64,000 bases of DNA. Source: Planctomycetales bacterium (lineage in GTDB: Bacteria > Planctomycetota > Planctomycetia > Isosphaerales > Isosphaeraceae). Numbering within the stretch: the stretch's first letter is position 1; every line of letters starts with the position of its first letter. The stretch is from the NCBI GenBank assembly GCA_027452145.1, contig DAIDHB010000280.1, positions 47,888 through 111,887 of the forward strand. Reading direction: 5' to 3'. Made by a program: the position numbers and the translations under genes. The notes under the pieces were generated by a model that did not search any database, had not been told where the DNA came from, and saw only the letters and a list, made by a program, of their open reading frames with translations. Of the stretch, positions 1-7,186 are shown one piece after another.

Positions 1-155
1 CCGATCACGACGCGTTCATCAAGCAGTGCGCCGTGCAGCTCTGGACGAACGCGATGATCCTCGAGGGGGTGACGCCCGACCCCGAGGACCTGGTCTCTCG
101 CGTCCAGTCGTTCATGGCCGAGGCCGCGGAAAAGCGCTCGCCGTTGATCCTGTGA
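1..155 (+). CDS. C-terminal end of an unidentified protein (truncated by window edge)
   Basis: The frame is open from the window edge to a TGA at 153-155 and encodes about 50 residues (reading from base 3), ending in EKRSPLIL. The segment looks like soluble helical protein, with a VTPDPEDLVSRVQSF stretch typical of an amphipathic C-terminal helix. I do not recognise the family. It is followed by a long palindrome and then by a convergent gene, so this is the 3' end of its transcription unit. It is called as coding because of the normal codon pattern and the well-placed stop. Confidence 0.55.
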   Translation, partial: DHDAFIKQCAVQLWTNAMILEGVTPDPEDLVSRVQSFMAEAAEKRSPLIL

Positions 156-173
156 TGTGACCAGGGCAACCCG

Positions 174-252
174 ACCACGGATGGCACGAAGGACACGAAT
201 CATGACCGGGACCGTGTCCCGCTCCATTCGTGCCCTTCGTGCCACCCGTGGT
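174..252. repeat. Intergenic inverted repeat between convergent genes
   Basis: Left arm 174-206 (begins ACCACGG, GGCACGAAGG) pairs with right arm about 223-252 (CCTTCGTGCC, ends CCGTGGT) with few mismatches. A small GGGAC/GTCCC hairpin sits in the loop. It lies between two converging stop codons (155 and 294), so it may act as a two-way terminator. The sequence type recalls dispersed palindromes common between planctomycete genes. Confidence 0.7.
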
Positions 253-293
253 TGAAATGCCGCAGTCCGTCCAGTCATCCGGGAAACGGAATC

Positions 294-869
294 TCATCCG
301 CCGTGATCCCAGTTGAAATAGAACGGATACGGATAGGGTCCGGGCCCGGGCGCGATCGGGTCAAGGTCGAAGATCGGGACGTAGCTGCCCATCTGGTAGT
401 ACATCCCCACGGGCCGCCAGGGGTGGGCGAGTCCCTGGAAGAAGCGGAGCGGGCGCGGCCAGGGGCGAGAGGATTCGTCGATGGTGCTCTGGCCGGGCGA
501 GCCGTACCAGTACGGGTAGATGCTCGCCGTGTGCGGGGTCTTCCAGCCGAGGCCGTAGAGACCCTGGCTCTTGAACCAGTTGACGTGGCTGACTGGCCCC
601 GAGTCGGCGTAGCGGGTGCGGTAGAAGTAGTCGCGACGCGGGTCGGGCGGCAGGAACTCGGGCGTGCCGGCGAACCGCTGCACCAGCCCGCTGCGCTGGG
701 AGATGTCGCCGACTTGCGGTACGGGCGGCCCCTGGGCCCGCGCCGAACTGCCGAGGACCGCGAGAAGTGTGAAGGCGGCCAGGCCGCCGAGGATCCGCGG
801 GTAGCGGAGAGCTCGTGAGGTGCCTCCGGGGGTATCGCCGGCGGAGGCGGGTCGATCGGCTCGTTCCAT
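294..869 (-). CDS. Secreted Tyr/Pro-rich hypothetical protein
   Basis: 191 residues. An N-terminal signal peptide is visible: a basic region (RALRYPR), a hydrophobic core (ILGGLAAFTLLAVLGSS) and an ARA cleavage site near residue 45. The mature part is rich in Tyr, Pro and Trp and ends in a YPYPFYFNWDHGG tail. The start at 869 is chosen because GGAG lies about 10 bases upstream and the signal peptide follows; upstream in-frame residues look non-coding. No known domain is recognised. It is the last of three minus-strand genes for small exported proteins (294-3344), which may have related envelope roles. Confidence 0.7.
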   Translation of the reverse strand: MERADRPASAGDTPGGTSRALRYPRILGGLAAFTLLAVLGSSARAQGPPVPQVGDISQRSGLVQRFAGTPEFLPPDPRRDYFYRTRYADSGPVSHVNWFKSQGLYGLGWKTPHTASIYPYWYGSPGQSTIDESSRPWPRPLRFFQGLAHPWRPVGMYYQMGSYVPIFDLDPIAPGPGPYPYPFYFNWDHGG

Positions 870-1115
870 GACGACGCTCCAATCCTTGATCCGGCATCCC
901 CGTCCTGGGGAGGATGTCAGAGGGTTAAGAAGGGGAAAGGGTGCCGCGGGCTCGCCCAAGAGAGCGACCTCGACACCCCGCCCGTCTCCGATCCATGGCA
1001 TTGCACTTCGCGGCATAATGCTCCGGCGATTGGATCGGCCGGAGTCCCGCGGACCGCGGGGCGCGTCGCCTCCTGCGAGCGCTCGCCCCGCCACCCATTC
1101 TTATCGTCAAATCCA

Positions 1116-2066
1116 TCAGGGGTCATACGGATTCATCGGCGGGAACGAGAAGAAATCCCGCGGCGACCGCGTGACGCCGATGTAGGGCACATAGCCCGGC
1201 GTGATCGGCACCGGTCCGCCGGGGCCGACAAAGTAGTCCACCTTCGGCCCGTGGTGCAGGAATCCGGCGAGCTTGCCGTGCAGGCCCGACAGGCAGTGCG
1301 AGCAGCCCCTGCCGCCGCAGAAGCCGCAGCCGTGCCCCTTGCCCTTGCCGCCGTGGCAGAGTCCGCAGCCGGGGTCGCCGCAGCCGGCGAGGATGCCCGC
1401 CCCGCCGCACCCGCCGCATCCGCGGCCGCCGCAGCGCCCGCAGAGTCGGTTGTGTCCCTTGTGGCCGTGCTTGCCCCTGATGCCGCAGCCGTTCACGCCG
1501 CACGGCGACTGGCTCGACGGCATCACGATGGCCTGGCCGGTCGGCATCGATTGCACGCTGGGCGCCGCGGTCGTGGCAAAGCCGGCGACCGGCCCACTGA
1601 CGACGATCGCGCCGGAATCGCACGGGGCGAACCGCCCCGCCTTGTGGTGGTGGCCCCGCCCGCCGCCGCAGTTCGGGCCGCAGGCCGACTGGACCGGGTC
1701 GCCCACGGCGCCGCCGTGTCCACCCCCGCAGAACCCGCACCCGCGACCGCCGCAGATCCCGCAGCCCTTGCCGTGACCGTGGCCGCCCTCGTGGCCGCAG
1801 CCGAGGCAGCCAAGCAGCCCGTGCAGCCGGCACCCCGCGCAGCCCAGCAGGTGGCCCGCGCCGTGGTCCTTGGCATAGTGGCCGTACGGGACAGGGGGCG
1901 CCATGAACTCGCCGCCCGTGGTGTAGTCAATCGCCGGCACTTCCCCGGGGATCGTATGCCGCAGACGGTAGCCATCCGCTCGCGCTCGATCCGCCCACGC
2001 CAGGCCCAATCCCACCGCGGCCATCGTGAGCACCAGCGGCATCCCTCGCCATCTTTCGAAGCGCAT
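1116..2066 (-). CDS. Secreted Gly/Cys/His-rich repeat protein
   Basis: 316 residues. The signal peptide (hydrophobic residues about 9-25, cleavage after ARA near residue 30) implies export. The mature protein is dominated by Gly, Cys and His: the unit CGGRGC occurs three times, each inside CGxCGGRGC, with further CxxC pairs (CAGC, CLGC, CGGC) and HGHGKG/HKGH stretches. The C-terminus (GVTRSPRDFFSFPPMNPYDP) is ordinary sequence. The start at 2066 has AGGGA about 7 bases upstream. The composition suggests metal binding or disulfide cross-linking in the cell envelope, but this is inference. It resembles no enzyme family I know, although CxxC/Gly spacing loosely recalls DnaJ zinc repeats. Confidence 0.75.
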   Translation of the reverse strand: MRFERWRGMPLVLTMAAVGLGLAWADRARADGYRLRHTIPGEVPAIDYTTGGEFMAPPVPYGHYAKDHGAGHLLGCAGCRLHGLLGCLGCGHEGGHGHGKGCGICGGRGCGFCGGGHGGAVGDPVQSACGPNCGGGRGHHHKAGRFAPCDSGAIVVSGPVAGFATTAAPSVQSMPTGQAIVMPSSQSPCGVNGCGIRGKHGHKGHNRLCGRCGGRGCGGCGGAGILAGCGDPGCGLCHGGKGKGHGCGFCGGRGCSHCLSGLHGKLAGFLHHGPKVDYFVGPGGPVPITPGYVPYIGVTRSPRDFFSFPPMNPYDP

Positions 2067-2453
2067 GGTTTATCCCTTGATTGGCATCCGTGAAGCCCTC
2101 CTGGAGTGTCTCGAATCGAGCGAGCGACGAACGTGCCCGAGCCTTCCTGAGCGCAGGCGACATGGTCGGCCCGGCCGGCACAGGCGTTTCACCGCCGGGG
2201 CGTCTCCGGACCGGCCGCCCTCTCGCGGCAAGCCCGGGGCGCATCGACGGGCCGCCCGTGACTCGGCCTTGTCTCTGACCATCGGCGCGAGGCCGGCCGG
2301 TCCTCGAACGAAATCGCCGCGCCGGGCCAAAATGCCAACGGTCCCCCGCTAGGTACGGGGGACCGCATCGGCTGCATCGGTTTTGCGGCGGGCGGATCGG
2401 CCGGGCGGCATTTGTGACCCGGCCCGGTCCGGCCCGGTGCGGTCACGGTCGGC
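2067..2453. other. 387-bp gap between secreted-protein genes
   Basis: No supportable gene. Apart from the Shine-Dalgarno of the gene ending at 1116 and the GC-rich hairpin at 2340-2364, nothing is recognised. It should hold the promoter of the Gly/Cys-rich gene (start 2066) and the 3' end of the gene stopping at 2454. Confidence 0.6.
2340..2364 (-). terminator. Hairpin downstream of the 2454-3344 gene
   Basis: GGTCCCCCG (2340-2348) and CGGGGGACC (2356-2364) form a perfect 9-bp stem with a 7-nt loop. It lies 90 bp past the minus-strand stop at 2454. Reading on the minus strand, the hairpin is followed by a short ATTTTGG tract, a weak U-run, so intrinsic termination is plausible but not certain. 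Confidence 0.45.
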
Positions 2454-3344
2454 TCACCGACGGCCGTAGACCATCGAGGCCGGCAGCTCGTTCACCTTGC
2501 TCCCGTCGCCGTAGGAGATCGCGGCGTGCTCCTGGCGCTTCCTGTCCGCCCGCTCCTGGTGGAGGTGCCCGAACTTCGGAATTCCGAAGATGTGGCTGAT
2601 GACGTGCGGTCGGTTATGGCCCGGGCCCGACATGGGCGTCGGGGCGGCCGGGATGCTCGTCGGCATGACGGCCGGATCGAACGCCCCGGCGCCCGGGCGG
2701 CGCATTGCGGCCTGCGCCATCCGGGGATCGGCGGCCGTTGCGCCGTAGGCGCCGCGGGCCACGCCGATCGGCGTCGGATCGGCCTGAGGTCCCGGCTGCC
2801 CGCCGACGACGGCGTAGCCGGCCATGTCCTCGCCGCCGACCACCGCGTGGCCGGGGGCCTGGGGGTCGCTCACCGACACCACTCGCTCGCTCACGATCGT
2901 CGGGCCCGACACGATCGTCTCGCCCGGGGCGAGCATCGGGGCACCCGCGTAGCCCGGCGGCGGCGGGACGTCGATGCCGTCGGCGGCCTTCGCGTGGGCG
3001 CGCTGGCACTGCACGCAATGCCGGCGACCGAGGATGCCGTGATGGTGGTGAGCCGGTGCGGCGCCCGAATTCGTCATCGCGGCCATGGCGGGGCTCGAGG
3101 AAACCGCCATGCCCGGTGTCGAGGGACCTGTCATCGCCGGTGACATCGCGCCGGGCGACGGCTGCACATTGCCGTCCGGCTGCAAGTTCATGACGGGCGC
3201 CCCGCCGGCGTAGGGGGCGATAGCGGCCGGGCCGCCCGGACCGGTCGGTTGACCGTCCTGGGGAGCCGCCCACGCCGGGACCGCGGCCGGCGCCGAAAGC
3301 GCCAGCCCGCAGAAACCGACGACGAACCGAGTTCGGAGACGCAT
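2454..3344 (-). CDS. Secreted low-complexity hypothetical protein (Pro/Ala/Gly/Met-rich)
   Basis: 296 residues. The start at 3344 has an AGGAG about 10 bases upstream and opens with a signal peptide (MRLRTRFVVGFCGLALSAPA, cleavage near AWA). The mature protein is rich in Pro, Gly, Ala and Met with segments such as PAMTGPSTPGM. A central HHHHGILGRRHCVQCQRAH segment has a His run beside a CxxC pair and could bind metal. The C-terminus (HLHQERADRKRQEHAA) is charged. It sits 388 bp upstream of the Gly/Cys-rich gene on the same strand. Function unknown; envelope or extracellular location inferred from the signal peptide. Confidence 0.7.
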   Translation of the reverse strand: MRLRTRFVVGFCGLALSAPAAVPAWAAPQDGQPTGPGGPAAIAPYAGGAPVMNLQPDGNVQPSPGAMSPAMTGPSTPGMAVSSSPAMAAMTNSGAAPAHHHHGILGRRHCVQCQRAHAKAADGIDVPPPPGYAGAPMLAPGETIVSGPTIVSERVVSVSDPQAPGHAVVGGEDMAGYAVVGGQPGPQADPTPIGVARGAYGATAADPRMAQAAMRRPGAGAFDPAVMPTSIPAAPTPMSGPGHNRPHVISHIFGIPKFGHLHQERADRKRQEHAAISYGDGSKVNELPASMVYGRR

Positions 3345-3813
3345 GCGGGAACTCCTTTCCCCTGCCTGGATGATCGGACCCGTCCGGCGATCCACCCGCG
3401 CGGGGCGGTTATTGGCTACCTGTGATCGCCTGCACGTGGGATAGCACCGGCAGGAAAGTTCCTCAAGTCGGTCAGGCTTTCCAGCCTGACAGGGCTTGAA
3501 CGTCAGGCTGGAAAGCCTGACCTGCTTTCATGCCGGCGTTATCCGCCGCCCGGACCGGCCTTCGATCCGGAACGCCGAGAAGGAGACCCCATCTCCCCCT
3601 GTGAACCCCGCGCACGGGAGCACCACCCGGGGATCCGGGCCTTCTCATACATCCCCTATCATCGGCACGACCGCGCCGCGACTTGCGACAATCCGTCCCG
3701 GGCACAGGGTGCGGTGTCCGCCGCCGCTGATCGACAGTTCGTCCCGTGGCTGCGCCCCCCGTCGTTCGCTACAATCCTGAAGGGAATCCGGCAGGAACCT
3801 GGCGGGTGGTGCG
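3345..3813. other. 469-bp divergent intergenic region
   Basis: Lies between the divergent starts at 3344 and 3814. It contains the palindromic element at 3441-3542. No reading frame looks protein-like. Promoters for both flanking genes are expected here, but no clear -35/-10 pair was found. Confidence 0.6.
3441..3542. repeat. About 102-bp palindromic element, copy 1
   Basis: Perfect 20-bp inverted arms GTCAGGCTTTCCAGCCTGAC (3471-3490) and its complement (3502-3521) are flanked on the right by CTGCTTTCATGCCGGCGTTAT and on the left by a degenerate copy of the complement (ATAGCACCGGCAGGAAAG, 3441-3458). The right flank matches the outer inverted repeat of the element at 6951-7054, so the two belong to one family. 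Each arm is itself nearly self-complementary. No transposase is present; it looks like a MITE- or REP-like sequence. Confidence 0.7.
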
Positions 3814-4905
3814 ATGCTCGAGAACGACGTGCGGGCGACCCGGGTCCAGCTCGGCTGGTCGCAGGAGGAGCTGGCGGCCCGCTCGGGGGTCTCACGGGCC
3901 GGCATCAGCGCGATCGAGACAGGGCGCCTCGTCCCATCGACGGCCGCGGCGCTCTCGCTGGCCTCGGCGATGGGGACCACCGTCGAGTCTCTGTTTCGCC
4001 TGCCCGGCAGCCGGTCGACGGGAGGGGAACTCGCCTGGGCCTGGCCGCCGCCTTCGATTCCCTGGCGCTACTGGCGTGCCGAGGTCGCCGGTCGGGTTTA
4101 CCTTTACCCGACCGAGGATTCTCCGCTCGGCCTCGTCCCGCACGACGGCATGGCCGGCCGGTCGGGATGCGAGCCGGCCAATCGCCCGGCTCTCGCCCGG
4201 ACGCTCGTCCTGGCCTGTTGCGATCCCGCCGCGGGGCTGCTCGCCGCCGAGCTCGCCCGCCAGGAGGACGTCCGCCTGATTGTCCTGCCGAGATCCAGCG
4301 GCGCGGCTCTCGAACTGCTTGAAGGCGGCCTGGTACACGCCGCCGGTATTCACCTGGCACGCGACGATCGGCCCGAGGGCAACGCCGCCGCCATCCTGTC
4401 CCGACCGGCGAAAGGCGGCACGACCGCGCGGCGCGGCTGGCAGTTGCTGCGAATCGCCGGCTGGGACGAGGGGATCGCCCTGGCCCCTGGACTGGCGCTC
4501 GGCTCGATCCGCGACGTGCTGGCCGCGCGGTTGCGGTGGGTGCTGCGCGAGCCCGGTTCCGGCGCCCGTCAGTGCCTGGACGAGCTGCTCCCGTCGCCCG
4601 ACCGTCCGAGGACTCGGCGGCCCTGGCCCGTCGCCTTCGACCACCGCGGCGTCGCCGGCGCGATTCGGGGCCGCGGGGCGGATGCGGGGATCTGCCTTCG
4701 CCTCGCCGGCGAGGAGGCCGGGCTCCGCTTCCTGTCCGTCCGCCGCGAGGCGTACGACCTCTGCCTGGCCGAGAATCCCCGCGACGCCCCGCTCCTGCAA
4801 GCCCTGATCCGCGTGGTCCGGTCCGAGCCCTATCGCCGGCTGCTCGCCGACCTGCCCGGATACAACACCGCCCGCACCGGCGAGCTCCAGCCGGTCGGAG
4901 CGTGA
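3814..4905 (+). CDS. XRE-type HTH regulator with periplasmic-binding-protein-like domain
   Basis: 363 residues, cytoplasmic. Residues about 4-62 form an XRE/Cro helix-turn-helix (WSQEELAARSGVSRAGISAIE, then a TTVESLFRL end). Residues about 125-350 match the PBP-like ligand domain found in substrate-binding transcription regulators: a RTLVLACCDPAAGLLAAEL start, SSGAALELLEGGLVHAAGIHLA, a W-LREPGSGARQCLDELL hinge-like motif, and a final GLRFLSVRREAYDLCL strand-helix segment. Such proteins act as one-component sensors; relatives have been linked to oxyanion (for example molybdate) sensing, but the ligand here is not known. It lies alone on the plus strand, with the palindrome copy upstream. No transporter gene is next to it. 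Confidence 0.8.
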   Translation: MLENDVRATRVQLGWSQEELAARSGVSRAGISAIETGRLVPSTAAALSLASAMGTTVESLFRLPGSRSTGGELAWAWPPPSIPWRYWRAEVAGRVYLYPTEDSPLGLVPHDGMAGRSGCEPANRPALARTLVLACCDPAAGLLAAELARQEDVRLIVLPRSSGAALELLEGGLVHAAGIHLARDDRPEGNAAAILSRPAKGGTTARRGWQLLRIAGWDEGIALAPGLALGSIRDVLAARLRWVLREPGSGARQCLDELLPSPDRPRTRRPWPVAFDHRGVAGAIRGRGADAGICLRLAGEEAGLRFLSVRREAYDLCLAENPRDAPLLQALIRVVRSEPYRRLLADLPGYNTARTGELQPVGA

Positions 4906-5058
4906 AGGCCCGATGCTGTTGGGTGATCCGATGGTCTGGTCCGATCGCTGGCCGTCTGTCCTCTTGACTTCGTCCGGGGCCATTCTCACGATGTTCAGGT
5001 TGTCGACCGACTGATGTTGGCGGTCGAGCCGGATCTACCACGAGTGAGGAATGACCGG

Positions 5059-5484
5059 ATGCGAGCGTTGTACTGCGCGGCGAGCCTGCTGGGCGTCCTG
5101 ACCGTGCTCGTCTGGGCCTCGTCGCCCGCGGGCGCCTGGAGCGATGATGAGGCACCGTCCGCCAAGGAGATCATGACCAAGGTCCACAAGGGCCCTCGGG
5201 CCTTGTTCAACACGGTGAAGGCGCAGCTCAAGGGGAACTCGCCCGACTGGCCGAAGCTCGAGCTGGCCACCGGCGACATCGCGAAGCTCGGCTCGTCGCT
5301 CCCGAAGGCGAATCCGGCCCGCGGCAACCGCGAATCGTTCGAGAAGCTGGCCAAAGCGTACGCCAGCAACACCAAGGCCCTTCACGAGGCCGCCGAGAAC
5401 CAGGACCTCGCCAAGGCGAGGCAGGCGACCGCGAAGCTCGGCGGCTCCTGCGCGGCCTGCCACAAGGCCCACCGCAAGAGCTGA
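5059..5484 (+). CDS. Secreted monohaem cytochrome c (class II-like)
   Basis: 141 residues. The chosen start gives a clean signal peptide (MRALYCAASLLGVLTVLVWA, cleavage near AGA); an upstream in-frame ATG at 5014 would add a charged stretch before it. The mature protein is predicted helical and carries a single CAACH haem-binding motif only eight residues from the C-terminus, the arrangement of four-helix class II cytochromes (c-prime/c556 type). Expected role: periplasmic electron carrier or gas/redox-responsive haem protein. A palindrome follows 24 bp after its stop. Confidence 0.8.
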   Translation: MRALYCAASLLGVLTVLVWASSPAGAWSDDEAPSAKEIMTKVHKGPRALFNTVKAQLKGNSPDWPKLELATGDIAKLGSSLPKANPARGNRESFEKLAKAYASNTKALHEAAENQDLAKARQATAKLGGSCAACHKAHRKS

Positions 5485-5508
5485 GCATCGGCGGCAAGTG
5501 GGTCCGAT

Positions 5509-5588
5509 TGGGAGGGCGAGCCTCCCGGCGAGCCAGGATGGCCGATGGCCCCTGGCATGGTCGGCCCGGCGGGCCCCTCGCCCTCCCA
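5509..5588. repeat. Inverted repeat after cytochrome gene
   Basis: TGGGAGGGCGAG (5509-5520) is perfectly complementary to CTCGCCCTCCCA (5577-5588). Inside, GCCAGG and CCTGGC can pair again. It begins 24 bp past the cytochrome stop and ends 100 bp before the next start, so it may end the upstream transcript. Its presence argues that the in-frame ATG at 5545 is not the real start of the aminotransferase. Confidence 0.55.
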
Positions 5589-5688
5589 GTTCTGGTCCAC
5601 CCCACCTTGCGACGCCGGCCGGACGACTGGACCGACGGACGCATTCTCCCTCACTCGTAGCCCGCCGCGCCGTGTCGCGGCCATCCCG

Positions 5689-6858
5689 ATGCAATCCCCG
5701 CTGATCTCCCAGAAGGCCGCGCGGTTCACCGAAAGCGTCATCCGCGGCATGTCGATCGAGGCCCGCCGGTATGGGGCCGTGAACCTCGCGCAGGGCATGC
5801 CCGACTTCCCCGCGCCGGCCGAGGTCAAGGCCGCAGCCTGCCGCGCCATCGAGGACGACATCAACCAGTATGCGATCACCTGGGGCGCTCACGAGCTTCG
5901 CCGGGCGATCGCCGAACATGCCGACTGGTATCTCGGGTTGAAGGTCGACCCCGAGACCGAGATCACCGTCACCTGCGGCAGCACCGAGGCGATGCTGGTC
6001 ACGCTCCTCTCGCTGATCAACCCGGGCGACGAGGTGATCCTCACCCAGCCGTTTTACGAGAATTACTGGCCTGACTGCGTCCTCGCCGGCGCCGAACCTC
6101 GCTTCGTGCCGCTTCGGCCGCCGCACTGGCGGTTTGATCTCGACGAGCTGGCCGCCGCGTTCAATGATCGCACCAAGGCGATCATCCTGTGTAACCCCAA
6201 CAACCCGACCGGCACGGTCTTCAGTCGTGAGGACCTCGAGGCCATCGGGGCTCTCTGCCGCAAGTGGAACGTGATCGCCGTCACCGACGAGATCTACGAG
6301 CACATCATCTACGACGGCCGGCCGCACGTCGCACTCGCCGGGCTCGACGGGATGTGGGAGCGCTCGGTGACGATCGGCGGCATGTCGAAGACCTACGCGG
6401 TCACCGGCTGGCGCGTCGGCACGATCCTGGCCCCGCCGAACCTGACGCACGCGTTCCGCCAGGTGCACGACTTCGTCTCGATCGGCGCGGCAGCGCCGCT
6501 CCAGGAGGCCGGGGCGGTCGCCTACCGGCTCCCTCGGCCCTACTACGACCGGCTCGCCGCCGACTACCAGGCCCGCCGCGACCGCTTCTGCCGCGTCCTC
6601 CGCGACGTCGGCTTCGAACTCGAGCCGCCCGAGGGCGCGTACTACGTCATGGCCGGCATCAAACCCTTCGGCGCCACCGACGACGTCGACTTCGCCCGGC
6701 ACCTCGTCCGCGAGATCGGCGTCGCCACCGTCCCCGGCTCCAGCTTCTTCCGCGACAAGGACCTCGGCCGATCGTACGTTCGATTCTGCTTTTGCAAGCG
6801 AGACGAGACCCTCGACCTCGCGGCGTCGCGGCTGGGCCGTCTGGAGATCGCTAAGTAA
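5689..6858 (+). CDS. Class I/II PLP-dependent aminotransferase
   Basis: 389 residues, fold-type I aminotransferase, cytoplasmic. Visible family motifs: NLAQGMPDFPAP near residue 32 (substrate-side loop), CGSTEAM at 96 (phosphate loop), NPNNPTG at 169-175, D200 and Y203 in TDEIYEH (PLP ring nitrogen and oxygen contacts), SKTYAVTGWR at 233-242 with Lys234 as the PLP Schiff-base lysine and an Arg after it, and RFCFCKRDETL near the C-terminus. The pattern fits the aspartate/kynurenine/methionine aminotransferase subgroup; the exact substrate cannot be told. The start at 5689 is preferred because upstream sequence lies in a repeat; its Shine-Dalgarno is weak. Confidence 0.88.
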   Translation: MQSPLISQKAARFTESVIRGMSIEARRYGAVNLAQGMPDFPAPAEVKAAACRAIEDDINQYAITWGAHELRRAIAEHADWYLGLKVDPETEITVTCGSTEAMLVTLLSLINPGDEVILTQPFYENYWPDCVLAGAEPRFVPLRPPHWRFDLDELAAAFNDRTKAIILCNPNNPTGTVFSREDLEAIGALCRKWNVIAVTDEIYEHIIYDGRPHVALAGLDGMWERSVTIGGMSKTYAVTGWRVGTILAPPNLTHAFRQVHDFVSIGAAAPLQEAGAVAYRLPRPYYDRLAADYQARRDRFCRVLRDVGFELEPPEGAYYVMAGIKPFGATDDVDFARHLVREIGVATVPGSSFFRDKDLGRSYVRFCFCKRDETLDLAASRLGRLEIAK

Positions 6859-7186
6859 TTCGATCGTCCGATGGGGCCTGCCGGCCCACACGCGTCCGCT
6901 CGAAGAATCCCGGCGTGCTTCGTAAAAATCTCCGCGCGCACAGGTGGAGATATTACGCCGGCATGAAAGTAGGTCGGGCATTCTTGCCCGACGAGTCCTG
7001 AGCGTCGGGCAAGAATGCCCGACCTACTTGAGAACCTTCCATGCCGGGGTAATAACTCGAAGACGACGCGTACTCCTCGAAGGTTCCGGGGTGTTGGTTG
7101 GATGCGATCCACCGGGTCCAGAGCCGCAATCCTGGCCGGATTCATCCCCGATGTCGCCACCGGATCCCGTCGTCCGGGACCGACTT
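6859..7186. other. 328-bp gap between convergent genes
   Basis: Holds the palindromic element at 6951-7054 and otherwise nothing recognised. The two neighbouring genes end into this region from both sides. Confidence 0.6.
6951..7054. repeat. About 104-bp palindromic element, copy 2
   Basis: Outer inverted repeats TATTACGCCGGCATG (6951-6965) and CATGCCGGGGTAATA (7040-7054) differ at one base. Inner arms (AGTAGGTCGGGCA..., about 6968-6993 and 7003-7028) are perfect complements, and each contains its own TCGGGCA/TGCCCGA palindrome. The outer ends and the GAAAGxAGGTC junction are shared with the element at 3441-3542, while the inner palindrome differs in sequence. The length is nearly identical. 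Mobile (MITE/REP-like) or structural-RNA function are both possible. Confidence 0.75.

Noticed and set aside
5035..6981. Long minus-strand open frame of 648 residues opposite the aminotransferase gene
   Set aside because: It is antisense to a clear enzyme and its composition (Arg/Ala/Gly/Asp-rich) is that of a high-GC shadow; no domain.
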